64,000 nucleotides of DNA from Lingula anatina (Eukaryota > Brachiopoda > Lingulata > Lingulida > Lingulidae), in NCBI RefSeq assembly GCF_001039355.2, contig NW_019776176.1:1-64000 (forward strand), written 5' to 3'. Shown piece by piece: positions 36,983-49,928 of the stretch; the stretch's first letter is position 1; every line of letters starts with the position of its first letter. The notes beneath the pieces were generated by a model. It had not been told where the DNA came from. It made no database searches and was given only the letters and a program-made list of their open reading frames with translations. Made by a program: the position numbers and the translations under genes.

Positions 36983-38152
36983 ATGAGGTAAGTAAGCTTA
37001 AGGAGGTTCTCTCATATTTTAGAAACCAATATAGTGTGTCATATGTCTTTTCTTATGTTTTAGGGGTTGTAGAATACATTTCTGATGTTAATACTGAAGT
37101 TGGTACATTTTACAGTGAGTTCAGTAACCATGTGAGCTAACGGTTAACTGTCAGGCTAGAATGAAGAGCAAGAATCTTCAGACTGAGGAAAGATATTCCT
37201 CGACATCCAAAAATTGGATATTTCCTTGGCAACTTCTTAGCATTACCCCAAGACAGCATTTTCTAAAATACATTTTTTACGGAACGCTCTTGTTACTGCT
37301 GATAAGATCTAATATTATCGTTTTGATGCCGTAAAACCACATTTGAATCAAACTTCATTTGGTGCTTTCAACCCTTTCGTGCCAAGAGACGTGCTATGTA
37401 CTTTTTTTAAAATGGTTCTATTGTGTTAGTGTACATGAACAACGGAAAACGTAGCTATCAAAATTATTGAAAATGTTATCGGTTATATAAACTGCGATAC
37501 CCATTCCAGTGACCCATTCAGTTCCGAGGACTATGTGTGTTTCCTACTACTACTACTGTTATGCGCTACCCAAAGAGCCATCTGCGATCAGATGTACGAC
37601 CGTCTGATACTTCTTCAACAGGCAACTTCCATCTATTCACTTGTCCGTAGAAGCCAAATACAAGATGAAGAAATTTTACGACGTAACAGACGGCTTTGGG
37701 ACCTAGAACTGGGCAGCGACAAAGGCACCATAGTTTGGAAGATTGAAGACTTTGTACGAACATCGAGAAAACGCGTGTTCATGGAGTCCCCTCTGTTAAA
37801 GACAAGCCCCCAAGGCTATGCAGTTCGCCTGAATGTTCACTTTGAAGGTGACCAAGGCCAGCGCCTGTCATTCTCTCTGCGAGTCCAAAAAGGTGAGCAC
37901 GACGGGGCGCTGGAATGGCCGTTTCGACCCGTTATCCGTATTGGTATCATCACAGCTTTCGACCAACCATTGAAATTCGAAAAGGAACTTGATTTTAAAG
38001 AGGCTGACTTGAGCCAGATCGTGGGGCTACAGCAGCCGGTGTCAGAGGAAAACCCCAAGATAGATTTGGTCGCCATACAGACCAGTGACATATTGGAACG
38101 TGGGTGTTTAGTTGAAGGAACACTGTGGATTGAATGCACTATTCAAAGTTAA
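36983..38152 (+). CDS. TRAF-derived MATH-domain protein A (leader 36983-36987, body 37510-38152)
   Basis: The body exon follows cattccag and begins T-GAC-CCA. Joined to the leader ATGAG|GTAAG at 36983 in phase 2 it starts Met-Ser-Asp-Pro-Phe and runs 215 residues. Residues 10-22 are strongly hydrophobic (VCFLLLLLLCATQ). A short helical linker leads to GTIVWKIEDF at residue 74, the start of a complete MATH/TRAF-C domain (GYAVRLNVHFEGDQGQRLS, LEWPFRP, ending VEGTLWIECTIQS). There is no RING or zinc finger. The MATH domain sits in one exon, unlike the TRAF gene at 18.3-21.5 kb. TRAF-C domains trimerise and bind receptor tails, so this could be a truncated competitor or modulator; that is inference. 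The hydrophobic segment could be a signal peptide, an anchor or part of a coil. The leader choice is inferred from position. Confidence 0.75.
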
Positions 38153-38279
38153 AAGATACTTTCTTAAACATAAGAGCACTATTAAAAAAAAGCATTTAAG
38201 TACTTAAACAAGTGAGTCCAATTTTAATTAGTAACATTCTGTCCAGGGTTGTATTATCAAATCTAGGACACTAGTTAAC

Positions 38280-39613
38280 TGTCCCCTACCCCCAAACTAA
38301 TCCATCGATCTACTTAACATCTTACGATGAATATCATTATCACAACTGTATTATTGCTGTGGTTTTGTGTGACTCAAACTAAATTTAAGGAAAATGTTTG
38401 GTTTGATTCACACAAAGACCTGAATGATAGTATAAAGTGACTTTATGGATTACTTTAAGTGACTTTATGTGTTTGTTTACTTACTATTTATCAAAGTGTA
38501 TGTTATATTAAGTTAGATGAAACTGTATATTCAGATTTTTGTTGTTGTTTGGTACATATATCTGAGGTGATGGTTTAGTGTTTTGAAATAGTATTATGCA
38601 GCATTGCATTTTGTTAGGCGTATGTTCAAATGAATTGTATAATTAAGTCAGACACTTTGTGCAAATCACATTTACGATGCTGTGAATATTTATCAGGCAC
38701 GTGTCCAGCAGTTTCAAAAAGGGGACTCTTTTTTTTACCATAAAACTATAGTGTACCTAGATAAAATTTTAACTGGAGCGGATCTTTTTCCAACAAAAAG
38801 GGCGTTTTTCAACTACCCCTTTTATTACGGGCCTGATTTACTCGGATACTAAAACATTTAGAGGAGCACTTGATGAAACACTTTGGATCATTAATATTAA
38901 TGGTATTTTTGTTATTGGGTTAAGCCTGCTTAAAAAGTTACAACACTGTGTACATATGCTACTGTCATTTATTAGCGATAACCTATTATTCACATTTGCT
39001 ATATCATATCGTTTTTGCTATGAGACAAATGTTCCTTCAGAATAACCTCTCATTATTGTGTCAAGTTCCAAGAAATTTAAGAACTTTTTGCATGTCAATA
39101 TTTTATAATAGTTTATTTGGAGGTTTCCTGTTAAACTTGGATTTTCATTGTCCTGGACTCCTGAATTGTCTATTATCTGTCTTCTATAATCGTGATAAAT
39201 ATTTACAGTGTTTTCACATTAAATTTGTAAAAGCACTCTGATTTCAGTATTGCATTGTTTAAACTAATAGTTGTAGCATTAAGTAATAACTCTAGTTTAT
39301 CCCTTGATTACATGAAATATTGATTATATATACTGGCATATAGTGATATGTGTTCAACAACATTATCTTAGATAAGGAATTGGGGAAAGGATTTCAAAAA
39401 TGAAATTAAAGAAAAGTGCATATGTTTGAACAATAATGTATCTGCATATTCTTTATATTATCAGTGTGTTCTAATTTTGTCTTGATGTGCATTGCTAACT
39501 TTGCTTTGGTATAATGCTGCTTTTTATAAAAAAAAGGTTCACTAACTATAAATTTGGCATCTATAAACCCATCATTTGAAATGGACAAGAAAGTTAAAAT
39601 TCAAACATAAACA
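38280..39613. repeat. Dispersed segmental duplication, copy 2
   Basis: Counterpart of 27720-29684. It interrupts the 3' flank that gene A otherwise shares with the genes at 45.7 and 56.2 kb (homology to them stops after 'ctagttaactgt'). It was therefore inserted here after the cluster formed. Confidence 0.75.
38697..38830. mobile_element. MITE of the gtagcca family without the fold-back insert
   Basis: Carried inside the duplicated segment; it gives the empty site for the insertion at 28174-28327. Confidence 0.6.
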
Positions 39614-39619
39614 TGGCTG

Positions 39620-40180
39620 AAAAGACTCCAGCAGACAAATTTTCCTACTTAAGGCTGAAGTCAATTTAAAAATCAAACACACATATACACATTTGTCATA
39701 ACTATAGCTAAGTAAAAATTAATCATAAGAGCGCAAGATCCCTCAGTGACATCAATATGACATGTTGCCTAATCCTAGATCGAAACCACACATAGCAATT
39801 TAACTTATATTTACCCCAACGTTAGAGAAATGTCCTAACTAATACATGTGACTCTTTAAACAATTCTAAGATATGAAGATGTTGACAAGTTATTGCCGTC
39901 AGGATGAGAACCGTGTAGAAAAAATACTACATTATTATCAACGGGAAAATAAGCGGTTAACCACAATCAAAATAATTGTGGTAAATCACAGCATTATTTT
40001 CCTTATATTTGTAATACCGCCACATCCATTCATACGTACATAGATATACAATGTATGTACCTTGTATGTGCCTTTCACGGGTGTACAACGTGCAGATAGA
40101 GTATTATAGCCCGCTGCCTGCTCTTATCTACTCATGAGAAAGACTAGAGATAGGCAAGTGACAACACATTTGACATGAGG
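39620..40180. repeat. Upstream block of the MATH units, copy before pseudogene C
   Basis: Matches 54630-55280 closely (gaaaagactccagcagacaa, agagcgcaagatccctcagtg, gcggttaaccacaatcaa). A TATA-like tatagccc lies at 40105, 70 bp before the leader ATG. Confidence 0.7.
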
Positions 40181-40635
40181 TAAAAGTGAGCAACATGATC
40201 TTGCACCATACTGTGCGTGGTACTTTCACACCTAGTTTCTGAGTAAGGAGGAAACAAGTATTGATTAAAACCATGTCTTTGCCCTTTTCAGCAAGGGAAA
40301 AATATGCATTTTTCAATATACAAATAAGGTATATTGCCTCAGTATTTGTGTATTTGACTATGGAAATAGGAAGTTTACTATGATACTATTTCCATTTCAG
40401 TGAGCCATTCAGCATCGAGGACAATTTGTTTTACCTAGTACAACTGATACTAAGGAACAACGCTGGCGTTAGCTCCATGCTATACATAATACAAAGTGAC
40501 ATTCACGGCCGACTTATGCTTCATCACCGGACAGTAAACTTTAAGAACAAGGCGTAGAGGACAGACAACATTGGGACCTAAAACTGGGCAGCAATAACGG
40601 CATCCTAATATGGTTGATTGAAAGCTTCTCAGAGA
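40175..40635 (+). pseudogene. MATH-domain gene C, truncated (leader 40175-40179, body from 40401)
   Basis: The leader ATGAG|GTAAA and acceptor tttccatttcag are intact and would give Met-Ser-Glu-Pro-Phe-Ser-Ile-Glu-Asp with a hydrophobic NLFYLVQLILRN. The frame stops at about 40557. The sequence before the MATH domain (tgggacctaaaactgggcag) and its first strand (atatggttgattgaaag) survive to about 40632 with frameshifts. The rest of the domain is gone. Confidence 0.8.
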
Positions 40636-41994
40636 CATATATTACTTTGCAAACTTAGTTTGTTTGAATTGTTGACATTGCCAAGTATGATCAATCACTT
40701 TTTGTAACTCAGTTATAATCAAAGTAGGAAAATAAACGTAATGATTTGGTGTTGTAACACACATATATGTTACACACGTAAGTCGATCATATGTATATGC
40801 ATATCCTTACTGAGAGATTGAAGACAGATCACACATTGGCTTTAAATATTTAAGTTGTTAAATCATAAATGCATATTAAACAGATGCAAAGCCAAGACTG
40901 TTGTAAATTACTATAATTCTGTCCAAGTTGAACAACTTATTTTAAATTGATGAAGTTATGGATCAAAAGGGTGTGTAATGTATTGTTAAAAAGAAATTAA
41001 TACTCAGTGTAGGAATTGCACAACACAGGCAACCAACCTACGGTTACCTACCAAATTATTCATATTAATATTTCCAGTTTGGTTTGATACTAGTATGTAT
41101 ACGAGAGAAGGTAAAGGTAATTAGCATCTGACCTTAACATAGATGAGCAAACAAACTAAAGCTGTGATCAATCCATTGCAATAAATGGGAAAGAGTAGAT
41201 TTGGATGTACACATTTGTTCTACCTTAAATACATTGTTTGTGGCCAGTTCAAATATGCACTGCATCTATCTAGCCACTTAGAAGGTCTTGAACAAAATGC
41301 TCTTTAATTTATCAATAAACCTGAAAGAATACCAAATTGTAATCCATAGTCAGATTGTTATTAATAGGATTTACAAAAGTCTTACTGATTGCAAAAATAC
41401 GTTTTGTTCACACAGGGGCACACTTTATGCATTATTTATTGTAGTGAAAAGTTTGAATGCCAGCGTTAAAGTAGACCATGTAAAACCGATTTAATCCACT
41501 ACAAAACTTTTTGGCAAGCTCTGATTTCTTCGGACGGTTCCTTCGGTGCGTTTTTCGCAAACATAAACTTTTCCTAATATAAATCAGTTCCCTTAAAGGC
41601 AAGATAGTTCACTGCTATGTTACTGTTTTTACCAATATACCGACCCAGTATTTACTTTTCACATGCATAGGAACTTGGGTGTGGGCACGGTGAGCTTCTT
41701 ATCTTATGCTGCTTCTTTAGCGATTTTTCATGACAGATTTGTAAAAAAAAATCAGTTAAAAACCAGCGTCTTTATAAATACTTGTGCTGCAAGATTGTAT
41801 AATAGAAAAGGAGGAGATTGTTTCAGTTTCAGGTGCGGTGACTTCAACTCCAATCTTCCAATAACCGCAGGCCCTCGCGAACTGTATTGACCAAAGTGTA
41901 CTTGCTATAGGACCGAGGTAAAACGTGCAATCACGTGTTCCGCAGAAAGACTTGCGGAAGGCTAGCCAGGGAAGCTAGACGAATCACATTAACC

Positions 41995-41999
41995 ATGAG
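41995..41999 (+). pseudogene. Orphan leader (ATGAG|GTAAG) without a body exon
   Basis: aaccATGAG|gtaagaaag, with its intron start (gatttctgtgtactgagcaa), matches the leader at 55285 (gatgtctgtgtactgagcaa). No MATH body follows before the transposon and gap at 42480-43951, so this unit lost its coding exon or it lies in the gap. Confidence 0.55.
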
Positions 42000-42479
42000 G
42001 TAAGAAAGTGGGCACAGACATGTAGTGGTTGTTGTGTCGGGATGATTTCTGTGTACTGAGCAATCTTAACATTATACCGCCCATATGAACAGTCCATATA
42101 TCGAGAAAAAGTGGAACAAAGGCGTCAAATAGAGCCCGGTTAGTCTGTCAACATAACCATGACTGTAGTCTCCCTATAACATGGCGGTTAAAGGACCTTC
42201 AGAACTAAATTATCTAATAATGGTATAAAGCATCTGATCAAGTGCACGGACGTTGGGTGAAGTAACGGTTAGCGAGTAAGGGAAAATTGCTGTTTATTCT
42301 CGTGGAAAATTAGATTTGGTTTGAAAATCCAGGTTAGGGCACATATACCTTCAAATTATTTGTGCAACTTGCAAGCGATATTGGTAAACGAGAGTGCCAC
42401 TAATTAGTGGAGCACCATTAATTGTAGCTAATTGTCAAGGGAAGAGGGCCATACCTTTCGCCAATGCTTATTGAAAAAG

Positions 42480-42887
42480 TATCCCAGCGGGCAAATTATG
42501 TTGTTTTAACGTTGAAACAACGTTGAACCAAAACGTTGATAAGACGTTGGATAAACGTTGGATTTGAAAGTTGGATCAACGTCAGATAACAACGTTGTAT
42601 CAACCCCAGTTGTTAGACAACATTCTTGCATGAAAGACATTAAAATGACCTGAAATGTTTTTATTTTTGGTACAAAACACAGGTACACAATTATAACGTA
42701 CACTGTAAAAACATCCAAGTGCCTGCTTTGTCTCATTTTTTCAACGCATTTAGCTCTTAAGCATGTTTTGCACCTAAGCATGGTACACCCTTTTAGCCTG
42801 GATGTGTTTAGTAGTAGGGTATGTTTGTAGCTGAATATATGTAGGGTATATATGTGTGGCCTTTAAGTTAGGATTTCCAAGGTTTAG

Positions 42888-42954
<67 letters not shown>

Positions 42955-43951
42955 NNNNNNNNNNNNNNNNNNNNNNNNNNNNNNNNNNNNNNNNNNNNNN
43001 NNNNNNNNNNNNNNNNNNNNNNNNNNNNNNNNNNNNNNNNNNNNNNNNNNNNNNNNNNNNNNNNNNNNNNNNNNNNNNNNNNNNNNNNNNNNNNNNNNNN
43101 NNNNNNNNNNNNNNNNNNNNNNNNNNNNNNNNNNNNNNNNNNNNNNNNNNNNNNNNNNNNNNNNNNNNNNNNNNNNNNNNNNNNNNNNNNNNNNNNNNNN
43201 NNNNNNNNNNNNNNNNNNNNNNNNNNNNNNNNNNNNNNNNNNNNNNNNNNNNNNNNNNNNNNNNNNNNNNNNNNNNNNNNNNNNNNNNNNNNNNNNNNNN
43301 NNNNNNNNNNNNNNNNNNNNNNNNNNNNNNNNNNNNNNNNNNNNNNNNNNNNNNNNNNNNNNNNNNNNNNNNNNNNNNNNNNNNNNNNNNNNNACTTTGA
43401 CGAACGCAAGCTCACTCTAAACGACAAAATTTCAGTAGAAGGCTACGTGAATATGAAGTCTACATACCCCACAATTATAATATCGTATTAGACTTGCTAA
43501 GTATGCATTTATTTAAAGTATATAGCCATTTTTCGACCAAGTTTAATTTTTTACAAAATTTGAGCCGGACGTTACGTCCTGGCGCGAGAAAACGACGTTA
43601 TATCACTCCGCATCGACAGTATGTGTCCTACTGACTAAAGACACTAAAAATATCTCTTTTTCTTTAAAGCACCTTTTTTAATACTTTGTAAAGTTCGTTA
43701 CAGTATTGATAAACATAGTATCACGTTTTCAAACATTAATATTTTAAATTACAATCCATGTCTTGCATCACGACGACCAAACAACAACGTTGAGTCAATG
43801 ACCAAAATACAACGTTGAGTCAACGTCACATTATGACGGTGTTTTGACGTGGCTGGATCAACGTTGATTTTACGTTGAATTTAGGTAGACAACGGCAATT
43901 CAACGTCCCAACTCGTTTTCAACATTGATCCGTCACTATGCCTGCTGGGAT
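42480..43951. mobile_element. CAACGTTG-rich DNA transposon containing a (TA)n tract and an assembly gap
   Basis: The ends tcccagcgggca and tgcctgctggga are inverted repeats flanked by TA on each side. Both terminal regions are rich in CAACGTTG words. The right end matches the fragment at 7955-8230. The interior holds (TA)n at 42888-42954, a 439-N gap (42955-43393) and, just after the gap, a 31-codon open tail (FDERKLTLNDKISVEGYV) of unknown nature that could be the end of a protein carried by the element. Confidence 0.75.
42955..43393. other. Assembly gap (439 N)
   Basis: Unsequenced run directly after a TA microsatellite. Confidence 0.99.
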
Positions 43952-45600
43952 ACTGCATACACTTACTACATAGGAAGACTAGAGATAGGCTTATAGCAGC
44001 ACAAGTAAACATACAGTATACCCGGTAACCATGTACCTAAAATAATATTCCGTGCCTTCGTCCTGTGGCAAACAACATAGAGTTACACTATTTTGTTGCT
44101 TTTTTCATAATAAGTTAAATTTATTTACTATTATGTCATTATGGTATTTATGGTAACTTTTACTTTATTCTTGTCATCATAATTGCATTTAATGAAAGAG
44201 ATTTAATGAATATGGGCATAAAACTAACTCAGCCAGCCACATAACAATTATTCACCAGCTGTTCTAAAGCGTTGTGCAGTGGACGAGAGTTTGGCGCGGG
44301 AGTAAAACATTCGAGTCCCATTCTTTACAATGCTTTCATTAATATACCAAATCTTAACGAGGATTTTTCTCAGAGCAAGCCACCTCAAGTGAAGACCTGC
44401 AATCACTTTCGTGATAGTATAACTAGTTGTTCTATTGTACTATTCTTATGAGTTTTTTTGCTTCTTTTAAAAAAGCACGTGCAGTTAATGTCTCATCCAA
44501 CAAGAGTAGTGGGGTGTAAGATGATACCTTGATCTTCATTTAATCAAAACATTAAACTATTATTGCCTATCTGTTTTTATAACATGGAAAACTTGTATTG
44601 TGTGGCTAAAGAGCAACTTAAAGGATTTGCGTCAGACCGCCAGAATGGCTGGAACGGGGCATCTTCTTCAGAAAACATGTGCGACTAATGATATATATTT
44701 ATCAAAATACACAAATTGGAAGCTTATTTTGTATTTATATCCCAAACCCTCTAAATCTTCAACAGCAGGTACCTGGTGTAATGTACACATGTCTTCCGTA
44801 AAGTACATAATTTTTCTATATATTCAAAATAGAAGAGCTTCGGTATATAGATTTTTTATTTAATCGCGAGAAGGTGCTTATAGCCTGTTCATTGCCAAGG
44901 AATAACCTTTTTGTTTATACTAATGTTATATCCTTATTCCATTGAAAAATGTATACATTAACCGGGTCAGTGATTCCAACAATTTCAAGATAAGGAAAAT
45001 GAAATAAAATTAGCTCAGCAAGCTTACTTTTTATAAGAAAGTACATGGAAACTTCATTACAGATAGACAGCAGTGAGTGATTATGAGATAGTGACAATTA
45101 AATGTTTTGTGCGCTTATAAAGTGTTTAATCAAGAATTTTAGCTAAGGCAGTTGTACCCATAATGGTGATATTATAATCTCATAGGGCACATTACTTCTT
45201 TTAGTTTAAGTTTTCTTTGAAACAGAACATGTTATCAAGTTTAAAATTTGTAAAACAAGAATTGCAGCTTAAAAGCCCAACAATTTTAATATAAAGTCAG
45301 TTTATACAGGATGTCTTTGGAGAAGTGCCGTACATATCTTACATTTAGTATAACATGGTAGTTCGATTTTCATTTGAACGAAATTAACTTACCAGTTAAC
45401 CTACTATAATCTGACGGACAAATCCTACACAGTATTAGTCTGTATTGGTAACATGCTCAGAGCGCCGCCTATACCCTGTATGCCTCATGAGAATAGTAAT
45501 ATTTTGGCCAATGCCAACTGCTAAGATAAGACTGGTATAGCCCACTGCGAGCTCCTATCAATTTATTCCTGAGAAAGACAAGAGAAAGACTAGTGGTGTC
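43952..45600. repeat. Upstream flank of MATH gene B
   Basis: 44540-45300 matches 33610-34620 and 51960-52810 (ctaaagagcaactta, accgggtcagtgattccaac and so on), so it is another copy of the unit's intron or upstream sequence. 45320-45420 also resembles 52850-52950. A TATA-like ggtatagccc lies at 45534-45543, 75 bp before the leader ATG. Confidence 0.65.
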
Positions 45601-45609
45601 ACATTTGAC

Positions 45610-46301
45610 ATGAGGTATGTATTTATGTATTTAATTAATTATTTATCAATTATACAAATAACGGGGATGATGTGTTTTTCCTGGTATTACTGATACTAAG
45701 GAACATCGGTAGCGTAAACACTGTGCTACCACTCATCACCCAAAGGTATAATCGGCAACAGGAGAATGACCAGGCTTACATCCATTTCCTTGAACGCATA
45801 AGTAAAGAACAAGACAAAGAAATTTTAAGACGTAACAGACAGCTTTGGGACCTAGAACTGGGCAGCGACAAAGGCACCATAGTTTGGAAGATTGAAGACT
45901 TTGTACGAACATCGAGAAAACGCGTGTTCATGGAGTCCCCTCTGCTGAAGACAAGCGCCCAAGGCTATGCAGTTCGCCTGAATGTTCACTTTGAAGGTGA
46001 CCAAGGCCAGCGCCTATCATTCTCTCTGCGAGTCCAAAAAGGTGAGCACGACGGGGCGCTGGAATGGCCGTTTCGACCCGATATCCGTATTGGTATCATC
46101 ACAGCTTTCGACCAACCATTGAAATTCGAAAAGGAACTTGATCTTAAAGATGCTGATTTGAGCCAGATCGTGGGTCTACAGCAGCCGGTGTCAGAGGAAA
46201 ACCCCAAGATAGATTTGGTCACCATACAGACCAGTGACATTTTGGAACGTGGATGTATAGTTGAAGGAACACTGTACGTTAAGTGTACTATTCAAAATTA
46301 A
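45610..46301 (+). CDS. TRAF-derived MATH-domain protein B (leader 45610-45614, body from 45701)
   Basis: An intact frame runs through to TAA at about 46301 and is almost identical to gene A from EILRRN onward (WDLELGSDKG, TIVWKIEDF, LEWPFRP, ending VEGTLYVKCTIQN). The usual acceptor and MSDPF codons are missing: only about 57 bp separate the leader ATGAG|GTATGT from the hydrophobic VFFLVLLIL codons, with no AG between, and an in-frame TAA lies at 45636. The next acceptor, ctgatactaag at 45700, joins in the correct phase. It would give an 86-bp intron and a 201-residue protein starting Met-Arg-Asn-Ile-Gly, without the hydrophobic stretch. That model is inference; the gene may instead be newly dead at its 5' end. 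The MATH domain shows no damage. Confidence 0.65.
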
Positions 46302-47021
46302 AAAAAAAAACATTATGTATCTTCAAATAGTGGCCCGAATTCTAATTAGTGTCATTCTGTCCAGGATAGTTTTATCAAATCTGGGACACTAGTTACCTGT
46401 AATTAAATTTAACTACTTCGAGACCTGTATAATTGGGTTTGACGTGCCATGTTTATTTCAAGAAATGTTAGTGAATATATATATATGACAAACTAAACCC
46501 TTCCCTACATACTGTAACTAATACAGAGTTATTGTATTGGTATATTCTGAATGCGGCAATAGTTTACTTCCCTGTTGTGGAAATTATATAATTCCTTTTT
46601 TAATCGAATAAACATATATTTTGAACTTGAATTTGATAAAACTATATGTGCATATTCCTAGAAACATGGGTTTTCCTGCGGAAAACAATGTACATTATGC
46701 CTTTACCGGAGGTCTGTATTTAAAATAACTCTTTAAGAAAAAGGACGTTATATGCACACCCCGCCATTTTATACAGATGATGCGCCATCTATTAATTTTA
46801 TGTGAAACTTCTGAAACGAATTCCACACACTTTAGCATGACCATATCTATGAAAAGAATTATAATTGTAATCCTTCCTACCTTACTCGTTCATATAAGGA
46901 TTAAATGTCCCACGTTTGGAGTAGCCTTTAGGGTAAAATGGGCAGTTAATGTAGCAAAATTTTCCCTCCAACTCCATTTTGTTTCTACTCTGTAAACACC
47001 TGATACGTGGATTTTATAGAG
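46302..47021. other. 3' flank of gene B, no gene seen
   Basis: The first 150 bp match the sequence after pseudogene D (gtcattctgtccaggatag; actacttcgaga). An AATAAA occurs near 46607. Confidence 0.5.
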
Positions 47022-47430
47022 GGTGGTCCAAAATTATGTTTCCATTTACTCTAAAGTATCATTTTCTACTGAAATTAAAGGTTGCAAGTTTATAGACCTT
47101 GTGTGTAACTTGTGTGTTGTTAAGTTTTTTTCCTCGTAAACTATAATTTTGAAGTTTGTTATGACACAGTTCAGCATGTCATGGAGAATTCTGATCTCCA
47201 TTTGAATATTGTTTTTAGAGCATAATTAGTTTACGGATTGTTGGCATAGACACTGTCTTTTAGGTATTCGCTAGAAGGCAACCCAAAGCGGATAGGTCTG
47301 GAGAATGCCCAAAGTTATACCAAACAAAACTTAAATGTCTTTAAGACAAGTCTAAGCAAAAAAAATGTGAAGTTTTTCTTTCAATTGAAAATGTCACTTA
47401 TTAAAAAAGGGAACCTCTTTTTGGACCACC
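47022..47430. mobile_element. MITE with ggtggtccaaaa inverted ends
   Basis: ggtggtccaaaa at 47022 pairs with ttttggaccacc ending at 47430. It is a 409-bp body with no coding capacity. Target duplication not clear. Confidence 0.6.
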
Positions 47431-47776
47431 ATGTATGACGCCTGTGCTTATCGACATAGTATTGAGTCAATAACGACAAATCATATGATAATGGTGGTGA
47501 CCTAAAAAAAAAGAATGCAGAGCGTTCCGTAATGCTGCGCTATTATAGGCCTTTTATTTCAAACTGCGTCACAAAGTCACCTGTGCGATGCCATTGTAGG
47601 GCTTTACACATGAGAATCATAAATGGTGACAATAAAGATTTGTTCAAAATTTTAGAAGGTTCATGCTTTCCAGATATATCCAATCCCAATTCTTGCCAAC
47701 AGTGAAGTGGTTGCACCAATTTTATCAGACAGGTCAAATTGCGTTTCAAATATTATCTCGACTTGTAAGCAAAAAA

Positions 47777-47794
47777 ATCGATCGATCGATCGAT
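47777..47794. repeat. (ATCG)n microsatellite
   Basis: Four to five atcg units. Confidence 0.85.
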
Positions 47795-48239
47795 GTGCAG
47801 GTAAAATAGTATTATATGGAAACGTGTCGGGATATAATACAGGACACCAGCCTGTGACTGCGCTCCACTCTTATCGCCACAGGTTGTCAAACACTGGCGT
47901 AGGAGTAATGAGCAATAAAGGCGTTGCGTTTCTACTTTAATCGCTCTCGCCGCCAGAACATTTATTTCTCTGGCGGAAGACGCAATTTCAGATGAAAACG
48001 ACAATGCATAAGAAAAAGAAAGAAAATCTCTTTACAGTAATAAAATTTCGATATATCTCGCCTTCACATGTATATCATTATTGCCTTCATATCAAATACC
48101 AACTAGTAAATTTGATCACATTACCCAATTATTAAGGGCAAAAATTCCTAAACACCACCAACAACTTCATTATTTTTATTACTTAAAAATAAAACTGCTT
48201 GATTTAATACATATAATAAAAAACTGACGAACATTTCGA

Positions 48240-48930
48240 AAGGTGGGGTGCAATTTGTCTGTTGCTCTTCTGTGTGGAAAATTTCATTTCAAACTGTTTA
48301 CTTTTTTAAAAGAGGTTTGTGGAAAAAAAGACGGTTGGAAGAGCTGAAAGTTATAGATTCAACTTGTACTTCACTATTCTATAACTCAATATTGATAGAC
48401 GTGCACATTATATTCAATAAACGTACACATTATGTTAAATACTTAAAAACGACCCTGGCTTTTCTGTATGGCTGTAAGAATATTGTTCAATATTTATCTA
48501 CCATAAGAAAGATATAAGCGGGAGCCACTTCAATAAGACGTTGTAATGTTAAGCTGTTTATAATTGATATAACAGTGAATAGTTTCGTTTTCAAATATAT
48601 GCAGTGATGAGAAAGTATTTGTTATTGTGATGAATAAGAGATCGTCAGTCCCAACCAAGTTTTAGAACTGCCACCGTTTTGATGCAGTACTGGAAGGTAC
48701 CGGGATCATGAAAAAATTAAACAATCTCCAGTCCTCGAAATAAACCTGTGTACACAATTCGTTTGGCAGCGTTTAAAACATCATTTTATGACTTTAAGTT
48801 TTGAGCCAAACATTGTTTTGAGCTGGATCCACGGCGTCGGTGAATTGAGTTTGTTGTTCTCGGACAGGTGGCTGTGATAAGCTATGACAACGCCCCCTAT
48901 TGGGAGACTGTGACACATCTAAACTCTCAG
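48240..48930. repeat. Duplicated copy of the region downstream of the Polycomb-like gene
   Basis: Matches 59190-60095: gagatcgtcagtccc, aactgccaccgttttgatgc, ggaaggtaccggga, cacaattcgtttggc in the same order and orientation. A third partial copy is at 58740-59040. Confidence 0.8.
48818..48926 (-). pseudogene. Fragment of the Polycomb-like gene's last exon
   Basis: ttgagctggatccacggcg to ttgggagactgtg(a/g)cac matches 59990-60093 inside the last coding exon, with several substitutions and a small deletion. It was carried along when the MATH unit and neighbouring PCL end were duplicated. Confidence 0.85.
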
Positions 48931-49928
48931 GATATTCATTTTCATCCAAGTCTTACGTCTCCTTTCATTGATTCATACCTTTCGATGTCTCAAAAACACT
49001 TACTTAACTTTAAGTTCTATAATAAAGCTTTATAACTCTAGAACAATTCTAGTATCAGTATGTGGTCGGCTAATATGGGCGTGCCCATTTTCCCAATTTT
49101 TCAGGAACGCCACCAAATCATTTTTAATAGCCAAGCTGATTTTACGATATTCGATAAAATTTGATAAGGAAATCCCTGGACGCTTTAAAGTCATAAAATT
49201 CTCCTGAGTCCAGCACTATATTATTATTAAATAGAATGTTTTTATCATACTATTTATTTATTTGATTAGATATTTATAAATAGGTTTATTTCCAACAAGT
49301 ATATCTCTGTTAAGAAAGAGTGGTATGTTACCAAAGTCCTTCATTTTCTGACCATTATTCTTTCTGACCAGAATTCTTTCCAGGCTGCTAAAGCATCTTC
49401 CAAGAATCTATTTTTATGTTCTTTAAGTTATTTGAAAAATATTCTGTACCACATGCTATAAGTCTCTCAGTGTCTACATATTAAGTTACAATATTTTTCA
49501 ATTTTTTATTTTGAAACATAACTTCTTCTCTCCCATGGAATTTCCGACGATTTTATGAAGTGCCTGACACTTACCGTCTTCAAGCCCCCAGCCTTATTGT
49601 CGCTTATAATGATGTTTCCTTCAATTTTATCAGGTTTATTATTCCAGAGAAAGGTAACGTGATTTTTCTAATCCTTTAATCTGTTTTTCCTCTGGGTTTG
49701 GGAACGATACAAGTATCTGAATTACATGTAATATTGGCAAGGATAATGTTTTTATAATCATTTTTTTACCAATGTTATATTTCTATACTGATAAAGTATC
49801 ATTTTCCTTTTGGCTCTTTCCCTTGAACCCTGGCAATGCAAAGTAAGTACAGTCAACTACAGTGCCATTACAGTTACAGATCCTAATTATAAGACGTGAC
49901 CGTAATAGGCTGCACCACTAAATGGGGC
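48931..49928. other. No gene seen
   Basis: AT-rich. No MATH or PCL homology was recognised. Confidence 0.45.

Noticed and set aside
36636-37140. Open frames of about 90 codons upstream of MATH gene A
   Set aside because: They run through the leader ATGAG|GTAAG and intron; no homology or codon signal seen.
37535-37600. GTG-initiated signal-peptide-like starts of the MATH genes (also at 45672 and 56155)
   Set aside because: The frame continues upstream to a splice acceptor (A and D) and the phase-2 leader supplies an ATG, so no GTG start is needed. In gene B an alternative acceptor fits.
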